A stretch of 64,000 nucleotides of DNA from Ramlibacter sp. WS9 (GCF_003797765.1 NZ_RKMB01000024.1:1-64000); one strand, 5' to 3'. Shown: positions 10,397 through 18,715, numbered from the stretch's first letter. Made by a program: numbers and translations. Notes: generated by a model from the letters alone, not told the origin.

Positions 10397-11398
10397 ATGC
10401 AAGAAAGACAAATCGGCCCGTTCCAGGTCAGCGCCCTCGGCCTGGGCTGCATGAACCTCAGCCACGCCTACGGAGTGCCACCGTCGCCGGAGCAGGGCGA
10501 GCGCGTGCTGCTCGCGGCGCTCGACGCCGGCGTCACGCTGTTCGACACGGCGGCGCTCTACGGCTTCGGCGCCAACGAAACGCTGGTCGGCCGGGTGCTT
10601 TCCAGGCACCGGCAGCGCTTCACGCTGGCCAGCAAGGGCGGCATGGCGGGCGTGACCGGCGAAGACGGCGCCGTGCGCCGCGTGATCGACGGCCGCCCGG
10701 AGGCGATCCGGCGCAACTGCGAAGACAGCCTGCGCCGCCTGCGCACCGACGTGATCGACCTCTATTACCTGCACCGCTGGGACAAGAAGGTGCCCGTCGA
10801 AGACAGCGTGGGCGCCGTCGGCGACCTGGTGCGGGCCGGCAAAGTACGCGCCATTGGCTTGTCCGAGGTCTCGGCGGCGACCTTGCGCAAGGCGCATGCG
10901 GTGCATCCGATCACGGCCGTGCAAACCGAATATTCGCTGTGGACCCGCAACCCGGAGATCGCCGTGCTCGACGCCTGCCGCGAGCTGGGAGCCGCTTTCG
11001 TCGCATTCAGCCCCGTGGCGCGCGGCTTCCTGTGCGATGCGCTGCATGACGTGGCGACACTGGACGCCAAGGACATCCGCAAGGCGATGCCGCGGTTCTC
11101 CCCTGACAACTATGCAGCCAACCTGAAACTGTTGCCGCCCTACAAGGCGCTCGCGCAGTCCGCTGGTTGCACGCCGGCGCAGCTCGCATTGGCATGGTTG
11201 CTGCACAAGGCGCCGCACATCGTCCCCATTCCCGGCACCACGAGCGTCGCGCACCTGCAAGAGAATCTTGTGGCCTCGCAGGTGAGGCTCGACGCGGGAT
11301 TGCTGGCGAGCCTGGAGGCGCTGATCAACGAAAGGACGGTGACCGGGGACCGGTACAGCGCACAGTCCAATACTGAAGTCGACACCGAGGTGTTCTGA
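10397..11398 (+). CDS. Aldo/keto reductase
   Basis: 333-residue NADPH-dependent aldo/keto reductase of the YajO/AKR13-like type. The catalytic tetrad is readable: Asp50 and Tyr55 (FDTAALYG), Lys80 (ASKGG) and His126 (YYLHRWD). The C-terminal cofactor loop (IPGTTSVAHLQENL) is present. It is the last gene of the lig operon and converges with the ferredoxin reductase gene 13 bp away. It may reduce an aromatic aldehyde or a by-product semialdehyde; substrate unknown. Confidence 0.9.
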   Translation: MQERQIGPFQVSALGLGCMNLSHAYGVPPSPEQGERVLLAALDAGVTLFDTAALYGFGANETLVGRVLSRHRQRFTLASKGGMAGVTGEDGAVRRVIDGRPEAIRRNCEDSLRRLRTDVIDLYYLHRWDKKVPVEDSVGAVGDLVRAGKVRAIGLSEVSAATLRKAHAVHPITAVQTEYSLWTRNPEIAVLDACRELGAAFVAFSPVARGFLCDALHDVATLDAKDIRKAMPRFSPDNYAANLKLLPPYKALAQSAGCTPAQLALAWLLHKAPHIVPIPGTTSVAHLQENLVASQVRLDAGLLASLEALINERTVTGDRYSAQSNTEVDTEVF

Positions 11399-11411
11399 CG
11401 GGCGGCGCGCG

Positions 11412-12659
11412 TCAGGCGCGCGCTGTCGCCAGGCATGCAGCCAGGTCGAACCCCGCATCTGCGACCTCCGCGGGGCTGAGCGCGGCCTTCGCATCGAGCA
11501 GCTTGCGCGCCTGCAGATGGTCGCGCCTCGCGTTGACGCTGTCGACTGCGACCAACCGGCCGGCCTTGAAATGGTAGACGCTGAACCCCTGTCCCGATGC
11601 CATGTCGCCGCGCACGACCCAGTCCGTGGCGCCGGTGGACAGGCCGGCCATTTGCAGCTTCTGGTCGTACTGGTCGCTCCAGAACCAGGGGGTGCCCGCA
11701 AACGGGCGCTCCTGACCCAGCAGGGCCGCCGCGGCGGATTTGCCCTGTTCGGTGGCATTGTTCACGGACTCCAGGCGCAGCAGCGTGCCGTCATCCGTGC
11801 GGCGCGCCGTGCAGTCGCCGGCCGCCACGATCACGGAGTCGCTGGTGCGGGAGCATGCATCGACGACGATGCCGTGATCGCAATCGAGCCCGGCCTCACG
11901 CGCGAGTCGGTCGTTGGCCTGCACGCCAATGCCGACCACGATCAAGCCCGCGGAGATGAAGTGGCCGTCAGCCAGGCGCAGGCCCGCCGCCGACCCCTCG
12001 GGGCCGGCCTCGATGGTCGCGATGCGTGTGTCCAGCATGACACGCACGCCATGCCTCTTGTGCAACTGCGCGTACCAGTCGGAGAGGACGGGCGCGAGGA
12101 CGCGTCCGAGCAGGCGCGGCGCGGCTTCGAGCACGGTGACGGACAAGCCTTTCTTGCGCGCCGTGGCGGCGACCTCGAGCCCGATGAAGCCGCCGCCGAC
12201 CACCACCACGGGCCGCGTGTCTTTCGTGCACGCGGCCATCCGTTCGGCGATGCCCGCCGCGTCGTCGCGGGTTCGCAGCGCGAGCACCCCGGCCAAGCCG
12301 GCCCCGGGCAGAAGCAGCGTGCGAGGCGATGCGCCGGTCGCGAGGACCAGGCCGGTGTAGGGCAGAGCGCTGCCGTCGGCCAGGTGCAGGGTGCGCGACG
12401 CGCGGTCGATCGCGGTCACAGCCATGCCCGTGCGCAACTCGATGCGTTTGCGTGCCAGCGCCTCCGGGGCGCGGATCGCCAGTTGCGCCGCGTCCAGCTC
12501 CCCCGCAAGCCACGCCTTGGAAAGCGGCGGGCGGTGGTAGGGGCCATGGGGTTCGTCGCCCAGCAGGGTGATCGCGCCCTCGAACCCCCCCGCGCGCAGC
12601 GCTTCGGCCGCCTGCACGCCGGCTTGCCCCGCGCCGACGACCACGATCGACGGGCTCAT
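11412..12659 (-). CDS. FAD-dependent ferredoxin reductase (P450 electron-transfer chain)
   Basis: 415-residue NAD(P)H:ferredoxin reductase of the putidaredoxin/rhodocoxin reductase type. It has an N-terminal FAD motif VVVGAGQAGVQAAEAL (residues 6-21), an NAD(P) motif VVVGGGFIGLEVAA in the middle, and the FAD-contact segment VAAGDCTA toward the C-terminus. The start ATG overlaps the ferredoxin stop (TCAT at 12656-12659), so both are translated together. The chosen start follows the FAD motif; a longer frame upstream overlaps the ferredoxin gene. It should pass electrons to the neighbouring ferredoxin and then the P450. Confidence 0.93.
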   Translation of the reverse strand: MSPSIVVVGAGQAGVQAAEALRAGGFEGAITLLGDEPHGPYHRPPLSKAWLAGELDAAQLAIRAPEALARKRIELRTGMAVTAIDRASRTLHLADGSALPYTGLVLATGASPRTLLLPGAGLAGVLALRTRDDAAGIAERMAACTKDTRPVVVVGGGFIGLEVAATARKKGLSVTVLEAAPRLLGRVLAPVLSDWYAQLHKRHGVRVMLDTRIATIEAGPEGSAAGLRLADGHFISAGLIVVGIGVQANDRLAREAGLDCDHGIVVDACSRTSDSVIVAAGDCTARRTDDGTLLRLESVNNATEQGKSAAAALLGQERPFAGTPWFWSDQYDQKLQMAGLSTGATDWVVRGDMASGQGFSVYHFKAGRLVAVDSVNARRDHLQARKLLDAKAALSPAEVADAGFDLAACLATARA

Positions 12660-12979
12660 TCCTGCGTCTCGGGCAAGTGCACGACGAGTCCGTTCAGCGC
12701 GGCCGTTGCCTTGATCTGGCAAGCCAGGCGGCTGTTCGGGCGGCGCGGTGCGGCGACGTTCTCGAGCATTGCCTGCTCGCCATCCGAGGGTGCGGGCAGA
12801 TCGCCGAGGCGGGCCTCGTCCACATAGCAGTGGCAGGTGGCACAGGCGCAGGAGCCGCCGCATTCGCCGAGGATGCCCTCGACGCCATTGGCGGTGGCGC
12901 CCTGCATCAGGCTCCAGCCTTCGGCCAGGTCGAGTGTGGTTGCGGCGCCGGTGGCCTCGATGTAGGTGATTTTCGGCAT
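12656..12979 (-). CDS. [2Fe-2S] ferredoxin, putidaredoxin type
   Basis: 107-residue ferredoxin. The cluster ligands follow the adrenodoxin/putidaredoxin spacing: Cys40, Cys46, Cys49 and Cys87 (ECGGSCACATCHCYV, then RLACQI), matching Cys39/45/48/86 of putidaredoxin. It lies 20 bp after the P450 stop and overlaps the reductase start. It carries single electrons from the FAD reductase to the P450. Confidence 0.94.
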   Translation of the reverse strand: MPKITYIEATGAATTLDLAEGWSLMQGATANGVEGILGECGGSCACATCHCYVDEARLGDLPAPSDGEQAMLENVAAPRRPNSRLACQIKATAALNGLVVHLPETQE

Positions 12980-12999
12980 GATGTTCTCCAGGGATGCCG

Positions 13000-14175
13000 T
13001 CAGCGGACCGCGAGGTCGAGCACCAGCGGGCTGCGGAAGGTGGACGACGGCATCCACGCGAGTTGCTCGGCGACGCGCCCGTAATCGGGGAACACCTTGT
13101 GAAATTCTTCGAAGGCGATCTTCACGCCCAGGCGGGCGATGGCCGTGCCCAGGCACGCATGGACGCCGCCGCCGAACCCGAGGTGGCCACGCGGCTTGCG
13201 CGCGATGTCGTAGAGGTCGGGGTTGGGATACTGGCGTTCGTCGCGGTTGCCACTGCCGTAGGCGAGGCAGACGAAGTCGCCGGCCTTCATGGTCTGGCCA
13301 TGCAGCGTCACATCCTTCATCAGGCGCCGGCGGAAACGCTGCGCGGACGTGTTGAACCGCAGGCTTTCCTCGATCGCGTCGGGGAGCAGCGCCGGATTGC
13401 CCACCACGGCCTGCCGTGCTTGCGGATGGTCGGCCAGGTTCAGCGCGAACATCATCATGAAGCCGCCCAGCGATTCCACGCCGGCCATGATGAGGGTGGT
13501 GGTCGTCAACAGAACCTCACGTTCATCCAACCGGTCGCCGTCGATCTCCGCCTGCGCGAAGTTGGAGATCAGGTCGTTGCGCGGCGCGGCCCGGCGCATC
13601 GCGATGACCTTGCCCGCGTAGTCCTGCATCCAGTTGTAGGCGGCAAGGTGTTCCGGGCCCTTGGTACGCGTGTGCGGATCGCTCTGCACCATCAGCACCG
13701 CTTTTTCGCGCACGGTCTGTTCATCGACGATGGCCTCGTCGCCGCTGGGCAATCCCAATGCGGCCATGAGCACGCGAACCGTGAACTTCGCGGAAAAGTC
13801 CTTGAAGTCGAACGAGCGGCTGCCACGCAATTCCTCGGCAGCCTGCCGCGCGATGGCGCGTATCGGGCCGCCGAGGCTTTCCAGGTTGCGCTTCATGAAG
13901 GCGCTCTGGATCAGCGCACGCAAGCGGTCGTGCCGCGGGGGATCGGTGGTGCCCAGCGTGGCACCCGCGCGGTTCGGCAATTCGGTCATGAGGTTGCCGC
14001 TCGCGGAAGAATAGGTCTGCCAGTCCTGGCCGGCCGAGACGATGTCGGCGTAGCGGGAGAGCACCCACATTTGCGCTTCCGGGCTCCACAAGCACGGGTG
14101 CTCATCGCGCAGGCGTCGGTAGTACGGGAACGGGTCGGCGTCCACCGCCGGCGAATACGGATCGAAGCTGAACAT
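13000..14175 (-). CDS. Cytochrome P450 (class I)
   Basis: 391-residue soluble bacterial P450. The haem-binding motif FGGGVHACLG places the thiolate ligand at Cys341; the ExxR motif is Glu270-Arg273 (EESLR). The I-helix reads AGVESLGG (231-238), so the usual Asp-Thr oxygen-activation pair is replaced by Glu234-Ser235. First gene of a three-gene P450-ferredoxin-reductase operon, divergent from an AraC regulator. Position within an aromatic-acid island suggests hydroxylation or O-demethylation of an aromatic acid that yields protocatechuate; the substrate cannot be read from sequence. Confidence 0.94.
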   Translation of the reverse strand: MFSFDPYSPAVDADPFPYYRRLRDEHPCLWSPEAQMWVLSRYADIVSAGQDWQTYSSASGNLMTELPNRAGATLGTTDPPRHDRLRALIQSAFMKRNLESLGGPIRAIARQAAEELRGSRSFDFKDFSAKFTVRVLMAALGLPSGDEAIVDEQTVREKAVLMVQSDPHTRTKGPEHLAAYNWMQDYAGKVIAMRRAAPRNDLISNFAQAEIDGDRLDEREVLLTTTTLIMAGVESLGGFMMMFALNLADHPQARQAVVGNPALLPDAIEESLRFNTSAQRFRRRLMKDVTLHGQTMKAGDFVCLAYGSGNRDERQYPNPDLYDIARKPRGHLGFGGGVHACLGTAIARLGVKIAFEEFHKVFPDYGRVAEQLAWMPSSTFRSPLVLDLAVR

Positions 14176-14230
14176 GGGGTCTCCTCGGTGTTGTTCGATG
14201 CAGGGTCAACTCTAGGCAACGTCGGCTCTT

Positions 14231-14265
14231 TTGACACTGGACGAAGTGCAGCGGAAAATTGCACT
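14231..14265. promoter_or_regulatory. Candidate promoter and operator between P450 and AraC genes
   Basis: In the 114-bp divergent gap, TTGACA (14231-14236) is followed after 17 bp by GAAAAT, a plausible promoter reading toward the AraC gene. An inverted repeat AGTGCA-N9-TGCACT (14245-14265) overlaps it and is a candidate binding site for the AraC protein acting on both genes. Confidence 0.4.
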
Positions 14266-14289
14266 TTTCGTTCAACCCGAATTGCGCCG

Positions 14290-15252
14290 ATGGCCCCCGC
14301 CGCCTTGGACCCGAAGCCTCGCCGATCGCGTGCGCCCGGGAGACGCACGCCAGACCAAGGTCCAGCCGCAAAGCGGGCGGCAATTCCAGCATTTGCACTT
14401 TACGGCGAGCCGCCACAGCCCGGTCAGGAGCTGCTGCACATCGAGGAAGTGCAATCGCGCAGCCGGCTGTACCACTGGGAAATCGAGCCCCACGTGCACC
14501 AGGGGCTGTACCAGGTGCTGTGGCTGCACGCGGGCAAGGCGCAGGTCTGGCTCGACGAGCAGCGCGAAACGGCGGAGGGCCCGGTCGCGATCGTCGTGCC
14601 ACCGGGTGTCGTGCATGGTTTCCGTTTTGCGCCCGACACCGACGGTTTGGTGCTGACGCTGAGTGCGCGTTTCCTCGTCGAGGGTGACTTTCAGTCCGTG
14701 GGCAACGCTTTTCGTTCGCTTTTTTCTGCGCCGGGCCTGTTGCGCTTCGGCGCGTCAGCTCCGGTCGCGGTGCGCCTGGATGCGCTGCTGCAGGAACTGG
14801 CGGTGGAGTTCGGCGCGCCGGGCAGCACCCAGTCGCCGGTCGCGGGCTGGCTGGCGCGTGCGGTGATCTGGCGGCTCGCCCAAGCGCGCGCGCTGGGGGG
14901 CGACACGCAGACCGCGCACCCGCATCAGGCGCTGTTCACGCGCTTCCTGCTGCTGGTCGAAGAGAAGTTCCTCGACCACTGGCCGCTGGAGAGGTACGCA
15001 TCGCGCCTGGGCCTGTCCACCGCGCGCCTCAATCGGCTGGTACGCGCCCGGAGCGGGCGCTCGGCGCTGGAACTCGTGCACGAGCGCCTCACGCGGGAGG
15101 CGTGCAGGCGCCTCGTGTACATCGCCGCGCCGGCGGCCAGCCTGGCGTCGGAGCTCGGGTTCGAGGACCCGGCGTATTTCTCGCGCTTCTTCAAGCGCCG
15201 CACGGGCCTGAGCCCGCAACGCTGGCGCCAGGCGCACCGGACGGCTGAGTGA
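14290..15252 (+). CDS. AraC family transcriptional regulator
   Basis: 320-residue regulator with an N-terminal cupin-type sensor (HVHQGLYQVLWLHAGKAQVWLD; PPGVVHGF) and a C-terminal double helix-turn-helix of AraC type ending with ASELGFEDPAYFSRFFKRRTGLSPQRWR. The architecture resembles the AraC-type PobR regulators that sense 4-hydroxybenzoate, but the ligand here is unknown. Divergent from the P450 operon, which is the likely target. The ATG at 14290 is the first start lying outside the inverted repeat; the first 35 residues are basic and low in complexity, so a later start is possible. Confidence 0.87.
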   Translation: MAPAALDPKPRRSRAPGRRTPDQGPAAKRAAIPAFALYGEPPQPGQELLHIEEVQSRSRLYHWEIEPHVHQGLYQVLWLHAGKAQVWLDEQRETAEGPVAIVVPPGVVHGFRFAPDTDGLVLTLSARFLVEGDFQSVGNAFRSLFSAPGLLRFGASAPVAVRLDALLQELAVEFGAPGSTQSPVAGWLARAVIWRLAQARALGGDTQTAHPHQALFTRFLLLVEEKFLDHWPLERYASRLGLSTARLNRLVRARSGRSALELVHERLTREACRRLVYIAAPAASLASELGFEDPAYFSRFFKRRTGLSPQRWRQAHRTAE

Positions 15253-15258
15253 CGCGGG

Positions 15259-16173
15259 TCAGCCCTCCGGCTCGGCGAGCGCCGGCCCGACGACTGCCTC
15301 CAGCTGCGCGCGCAGCCATCGGTGCGCCGCATCTTCCTGGTAGCGCGCATGCCAGATCAGGTACATGGGCATGCGCGGGCAGGCGACTGGCGGCCGCGCG
15401 CTGGCCAGCTGGCGCAGCGTGTGGCGCCCCAGCAGGCCGGGCAGCGTCGCGAGCAGCGCCGTGCCGCGAACGAAGGCGCCCACGGCGCTGAACGTGGGCA
15501 CCATCACCGTGAAACGGCGCTCGATGCCGCGCGCCGCAAGTTGCTGATCCAGGTCGAGGCTGCGTTTTGGCTCGTAGACCACCGTGGCATGGTCGCTGGC
15601 GAGATATTCCGCGCGATTGCGTGGCGCCGTGCGCACGGCCGGATCGAAGAAGACGCGATAGCGGTCTTCGAAGAGACGCTTCTGGACGATGTCGGTGCCG
15701 TCCGGTGGCCGCGGGCTTATCACGAGCTGGCACTGGTCGGTGCGCAGCATCTCGAGGCGCGGCACGGTCGAGGGAATGATGCGCAGCGTGACGCCGGGTG
15801 CGTGTTCGCGCAGCCGAGCGGCGAAGGCGGGCAGCAACAGGTCGCGCTGGAAGTCGTTGGCCGCAATGGTCAGCGTCGCCCGCAGCTGCGTCGGCTCGAA
15901 CTTCGCCCGCTGCGCGAAATTGCGCAGATCGTGCAACAGCGCTCGCGCTTGCGGAGCCAGCGCTTCGGCGCGGGCCGTGGCGACGATCCCGCGTCCGCTC
16001 TTGACGAACAAGGGGTCCCCGGTGATCGCGCGCAGCTTGTCCAGCAGGTGGCTCACGGCCGACTGGGTCACGCCCAGCCGCTGGGCGGCGCCGGTGACGC
16101 TGCCTTCCTCGACCACCGAAACCAGCAGGTGCAGCAACCTGGCGTCAAGCGCCGACCAATCGACATTGCTCAT
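15259..16173 (-). CDS. LysR-type regulator divergent from second ligAB
   Basis: 304-residue LysR regulator. The winged helix-turn-helix is at residues 8-65 (LDARLLHLLVSVVEEGSVTGAAQRLGVTQSAVSHLLDKL). The effector domain is of the NodD/NahR-like branch (PPDGTDIVQKRLFEDRYRVFF). It converges with the AraC gene (6 bp gap) and diverges from ligA2, 78 bp away. It probably controls the second ring-cleavage dioxygenase in response to its substrate or product. Confidence 0.9.
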   Translation of the reverse strand: MSNVDWSALDARLLHLLVSVVEEGSVTGAAQRLGVTQSAVSHLLDKLRAITGDPLFVKSGRGIVATARAEALAPQARALLHDLRNFAQRAKFEPTQLRATLTIAANDFQRDLLLPAFAARLREHAPGVTLRIIPSTVPRLEMLRTDQCQLVISPRPPDGTDIVQKRLFEDRYRVFFDPAVRTAPRNRAEYLASDHATVVYEPKRSLDLDQQLAARGIERRFTVMVPTFSAVGAFVRGTALLATLPGLLGRHTLRQLASARPPVACPRMPMYLIWHARYQEDAAHRWLRAQLEAVVGPALAEPEG

Positions 16174-16175
16174 GA

Positions 16176-16213
16176 ATCATATGATGAAGCATGCATTGAT
16201 CTTCTGCAAGATC
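16176..16213. promoter_or_regulatory. Candidate operators between LysR and second ligAB
   Basis: The 78-bp divergent gap holds a perfect palindrome ATCATATGAT (16176-16185), two bases upstream of the LysR start codon, and a second inverted repeat GATCTT-CTGC-AAGATC (16198-16213). Either could be a LysR-type binding site. No promoter hexamers stand out. Confidence 0.35.
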
Positions 16214-16251
16214 GGGCTGACACTGCGGCGAACCGCTACAGGAGAGCCTGC

Positions 16252-16623
16252 ATGACCCGACCCGACCGCCGACCGATCCCCGGCACCACGCCGTTCGACG
16301 GCGAACAGGCGCGCAAAGGCTATGCGCTCAACAAGATGTGCTTCTCGTTCAACTCCGCGCAGGCCCGCGCGGAGTTCAAGCGCGACGAGGACGTGTACAT
16401 GCGCAAGTACGGCCTCGGCGAAATGCAGGCGCGGGCCATTCGCGAGCGCGACGTGCTGGGCCTCCTCGCCGCGGGCGGGAACGTGTACTACCTGGCGAAG
16501 TTTGCCGGCATCCTGGGCCTGGACGTGCAGGACCTTGGCGCCGCGCAAACGGGAATGACCAAGGACGCGTTCAAGGCGCGCCTGGTCGCGCAGAACGAAC
16601 AACCGGCAACGCTGGCGGGCTGA
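16252..16623 (+). CDS. Class III extradiol dioxygenase alpha subunit (LigA-like), copy 2
   Basis: 123-residue homologue of LigA, shorter than copy 1 because it lacks the polar C-terminal tail. The signature PGTTPFDGEQARKGYALNKM and GGNVYYLAKFAG are kept. A GGAGAG ribosome binding site precedes the ATG at 16252; the longer open frame upstream overlaps the LysR gene and is not coding. Paired with the LigB-like gene 20 bp downstream. The substrate may be protocatechuate or a relative such as gallate or 3-O-methylgallate. Confidence 0.9.
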   Translation: MTRPDRRPIPGTTPFDGEQARKGYALNKMCFSFNSAQARAEFKRDEDVYMRKYGLGEMQARAIRERDVLGLLAAGGNVYYLAKFAGILGLDVQDLGAAQTGMTKDAFKARLVAQNEQPATLAG

Positions 16624-16643
16624 GCCGGCAAGAAAGCAAGAAG

Positions 16644-17483
16644 ATGGCAAAGATTCTCGGTGGCCTCACCACTTCCCACGTGCCGGCGATCGGCGGCGCG
16701 ATCGCCAAGGGCTTGCAGCAGGAGCCTTACTGGAAGCCTTTCTTCGACGGCTTTCTGCCCGTGCGCAAATGGCTGGACGACGTCAAGCCCGATGTAGCGG
16801 TGGTTTTCTACAACGACCATGGCCTGAACTTCTTCCTGGACAAGATGCCGACCTTCGCCGTCGGAGCCGCGCCGGAATATCGAAACGCCGACGAAGGCTG
16901 GGGCATTCCCACGCTGCCGCCGTTCAAGGGCATGCCCGAGCTGTCGTGGCACATCATCGAGCACCTGGTGGACCGCGAGTTCGACATCACCACTTGCCAG
17001 GAGATGCTGGTGGACCACGCGTTCACCTTGCCGCTCAAGCTGTTCTGGCCCGACGGCGAATGCCCGGTGCGCACCGTGCCGATCTGCATCAACACCGTGC
17101 AATTTCCGTTGCCCAGCGCCAAGCGCTGCCTCGCGCTGGGCAAGGCTGTGGGCGAAGCCATCTCATCCTGGCAGAGCGACGAGAAGGTTGTCGTGATCGG
17201 CACCGGCGGCCTCAGCCACCAGCTCGACGGTGAGCGTGCCGGATTCATCAACAAGCCTTTCGACCTCAAGTTCATGGACAGCTTGATCGCCGACCCGGCG
17301 TGGGCGACGCAGTACAGCATCCATGAACTGGTGGAAAAGACGGGGACGCAGGGTGTCGAACTGCTCATGTGGCTGGCAACGCGCGGCGCTGTGCCCGGCG
17401 CGGTGCGCGAGGTCCACACCAACTATCACATCCCGATTTCCAACACGGCGGCCGGCATGATGGCCATGGAAGCGATCGGCTAG
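16644..17483 (+). CDS. Class III extradiol dioxygenase beta subunit (LigB-like), copy 2
   Basis: 279-residue catalytic subunit with intact candidate iron ligands His12, His59 and Glu239, the catalytic His in GGLSHQL (192), and His125 (LVDHAF). It is clearly homologous to LigB copy 1 but diverged across the substrate-facing segments: PTLPPFKGMPEL replaces [13 protein letters not shown], and LFWPDGECPVRT replaces the [13 protein letters not shown] region. No other pathway genes accompany it, so its product must be handled by the first operon or elsewhere. Substrate specificity is not decided by the sequence. Confidence 0.9.
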   Translation: MAKILGGLTTSHVPAIGGAIAKGLQQEPYWKPFFDGFLPVRKWLDDVKPDVAVVFYNDHGLNFFLDKMPTFAVGAAPEYRNADEGWGIPTLPPFKGMPELSWHIIEHLVDREFDITTCQEMLVDHAFTLPLKLFWPDGECPVRTVPICINTVQFPLPSAKRCLALGKAVGEAISSWQSDEKVVVIGTGGLSHQLDGERAGFINKPFDLKFMDSLIADPAWATQYSIHELVEKTGTQGVELLMWLATRGAVPGAVREVHTNYHIPISNTAAGMMAMEAIG

Positions 17484-17609
17484 CAATTGCCGGGTAGCGC
17501 CCTCCGTCGGGCAGCGTTACACATGCGCTCGACGGGGGCATTGCGAGCGTCGCGCTGCCGCTGCATACTGAGCGGGAGCCGCCGCGTGTACCGGCGTGAA
17601 GGGAACGTC

Positions 17610-17855
17610 ATGGGCCAGATCCTCAGGCAGGAACCGGGCTTCAAGCGCAGCAGCTTCGTGCAGTCGTGCGCGTATTGCGGCGCGAGGTTCGAAGTCCTGC
17701 TGTCGCGCCTGGCGGGTGAGGACGAGCATGAGGACTACGCCTGCCCCGAATGCAACAAGGGCTACACCACGCACGCCGCGTTGCCGCCGCTCGTGAGCCT
17801 GCTCGCCCACCGCAGCGACGGCAAGACCGACAGCTATCAAGAGACCATGTTCTAG
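17610..17855 (+). CDS. Small zinc-ribbon protein, function unknown
   Basis: 81-residue protein with two CxxC knuckles (Cys20/Cys23 in CAYCG, Cys45/Cys48 in CPECN), a likely zinc ribbon. No membrane segment or signal peptide. The ATG at 17610 follows a GGGAAC stretch; the frame is open further upstream but the earlier part is Arg-rich without family character. Its TAG stop shares the palindromic CTAG with the stop of the converging DUF1772 gene. I do not recognise a functional family. Confidence 0.6.
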   Translation: MGQILRQEPGFKRSSFVQSCAYCGARFEVLLSRLAGEDEHEDYACPECNKGYTTHAALPPLVSLLAHRSDGKTDSYQETMF

Positions 17856-18340
17856 GCTTTGAGAGCGCTTCGCTTCGGCAACGCGGCCGCGACGGCGAAA
17901 CACGCGCATGCCACCAGGCATCGCACGAGGTTGGCCGCGTTCCAATCGTCGCGGGCTTGTTGCCACTCCATTGGCGGTGACTGCGGATTCCACAGGGCCA
18001 GGGCATTGTTGATCGGTACGTTGACCTCGCGCGTCAGCAAGAAGACGCCCGCCACATAGACCAGCGCGACGCCGAGCCACAGCGCCGCGTCGCGCTGGCG
18101 GCCGGCGAGACAGAGAGCCAGCGCCGCCACAAACGGCGTGATGGCCGCGCCGAAGTACACCAATGCGAAGGGCAGGTTGCGCACGGCGCGGTTGATGGCT
18201 TGCTGCGTGGTGATGTAGCCCTGGACATCGAGTTCGCGCATTGCGGGCGCGACGTCGACGGAGAACGCGAAGAAGAAGCCCGCCATCAGGCCCATGAGGC
18301 ATGTGGCGAGGACTTGCAGGACGGTGGCAGCGAGTTTCAT
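17852..18340 (-). CDS. DUF1772 (anthrone oxygenase-like) membrane protein
   Basis: 162-residue protein with four predicted membrane helices, typical of DUF1772. Conserved features are the FSVDVAPAM segment after helix 1, and NVPINNALALWNP followed by W-x-x-ARDDWNAANLVR near the C-terminus. Some family members act as anthrone oxygenases; most are uncharacterised. The ATG at 18340 is preceded by AGGAGCTG. It converges on the zinc-ribbon gene with overlapping stops. Confidence 0.8.
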   Translation of the reverse strand: MKLAATVLQVLATCLMGLMAGFFFAFSVDVAPAMRELDVQGYITTQQAINRAVRNLPFALVYFGAAITPFVAALALCLAGRQRDAALWLGVALVYVAGVFLLTREVNVPINNALALWNPQSPPMEWQQARDDWNAANLVRCLVACACFAVAAALPKRSALKA

Positions 18341-18426
18341 GAGCAGCTCCTTTGTTGTGGACCGCAGTCTGCCGAGGCTCGGTAAACGGCCTGCGAACAA
18401 AAATGAGCTGCGCGTTAGCCCGCGTT

Positions 18427-18445
18427 ATGCGCATAATATGCGCAT
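18427..18445. promoter_or_regulatory. Candidate CcdA operator: tandem ATGCGCAT palindromes
   Basis: Two perfect 8-bp palindromes ATGCGCAT separated by AAT, 21 bp before the ccdA start. Palindromic operators in this place are typical of toxin-antitoxin autoregulation, so this is the likely site for CcdA or the CcdAB complex. Confidence 0.5.
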
Positions 18446-18466
18446 TGCCCCGCTGGAGATGAATCC

Positions 18467-18715
18467 ATGGCCACAACCGCTGCCACGGCGCGCAAGCGCC
18501 CCGTCAACCTGACGCTCAGCGACAGCCTGGTCGCCGAAGCGAAAAACCACACCAGCAACCTGTCTGCCACGGTGGAGGAGTTGCTCGCCGCATACGTGGT
18601 GGAGCAGCAGCAAGCCCGGAAGGGTCGCCAGCAGCTGGCCGATGCCAGCGCGGCCGACTGGAATGCCGTGCATGACAAGGTGGGCTCGTTCGCGGACGAG
18701 CACTCCACCCTGTAA
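18467..18715 (+). CDS. ccdA: CcdA-like antitoxin
   Basis: 82-residue type II antitoxin of the CcdA family. The N-terminal ribbon-helix-helix half (RKRPVNLTLSDSLVAEAKNHTSNLSATVEELL) binds DNA. The C-terminal tail ends with the CcdA-like DWNAVHDKVGSFADEHSTL, which masks the toxin. A GGAGAT ribosome binding site lies upstream. The stop TAA and the toxin ATG share one base, giving coupled translation. Chromosomal relative of the F-plasmid module. Confidence 0.92.
   Translation: MATTAATARKRPVNLTLSDSLVAEAKNHTSNLSATVEELLAAYVVEQQQARKGRQQLADASAADWNAVHDKVGSFADEHSTL

Noticed and set aside
11399-11433. GCGCGC inverted repeat between the aldo/keto reductase and ferredoxin reductase genes
   Set aside because: It lies largely inside the end of the reductase coding sequence and has no T-run; probably codon-driven.
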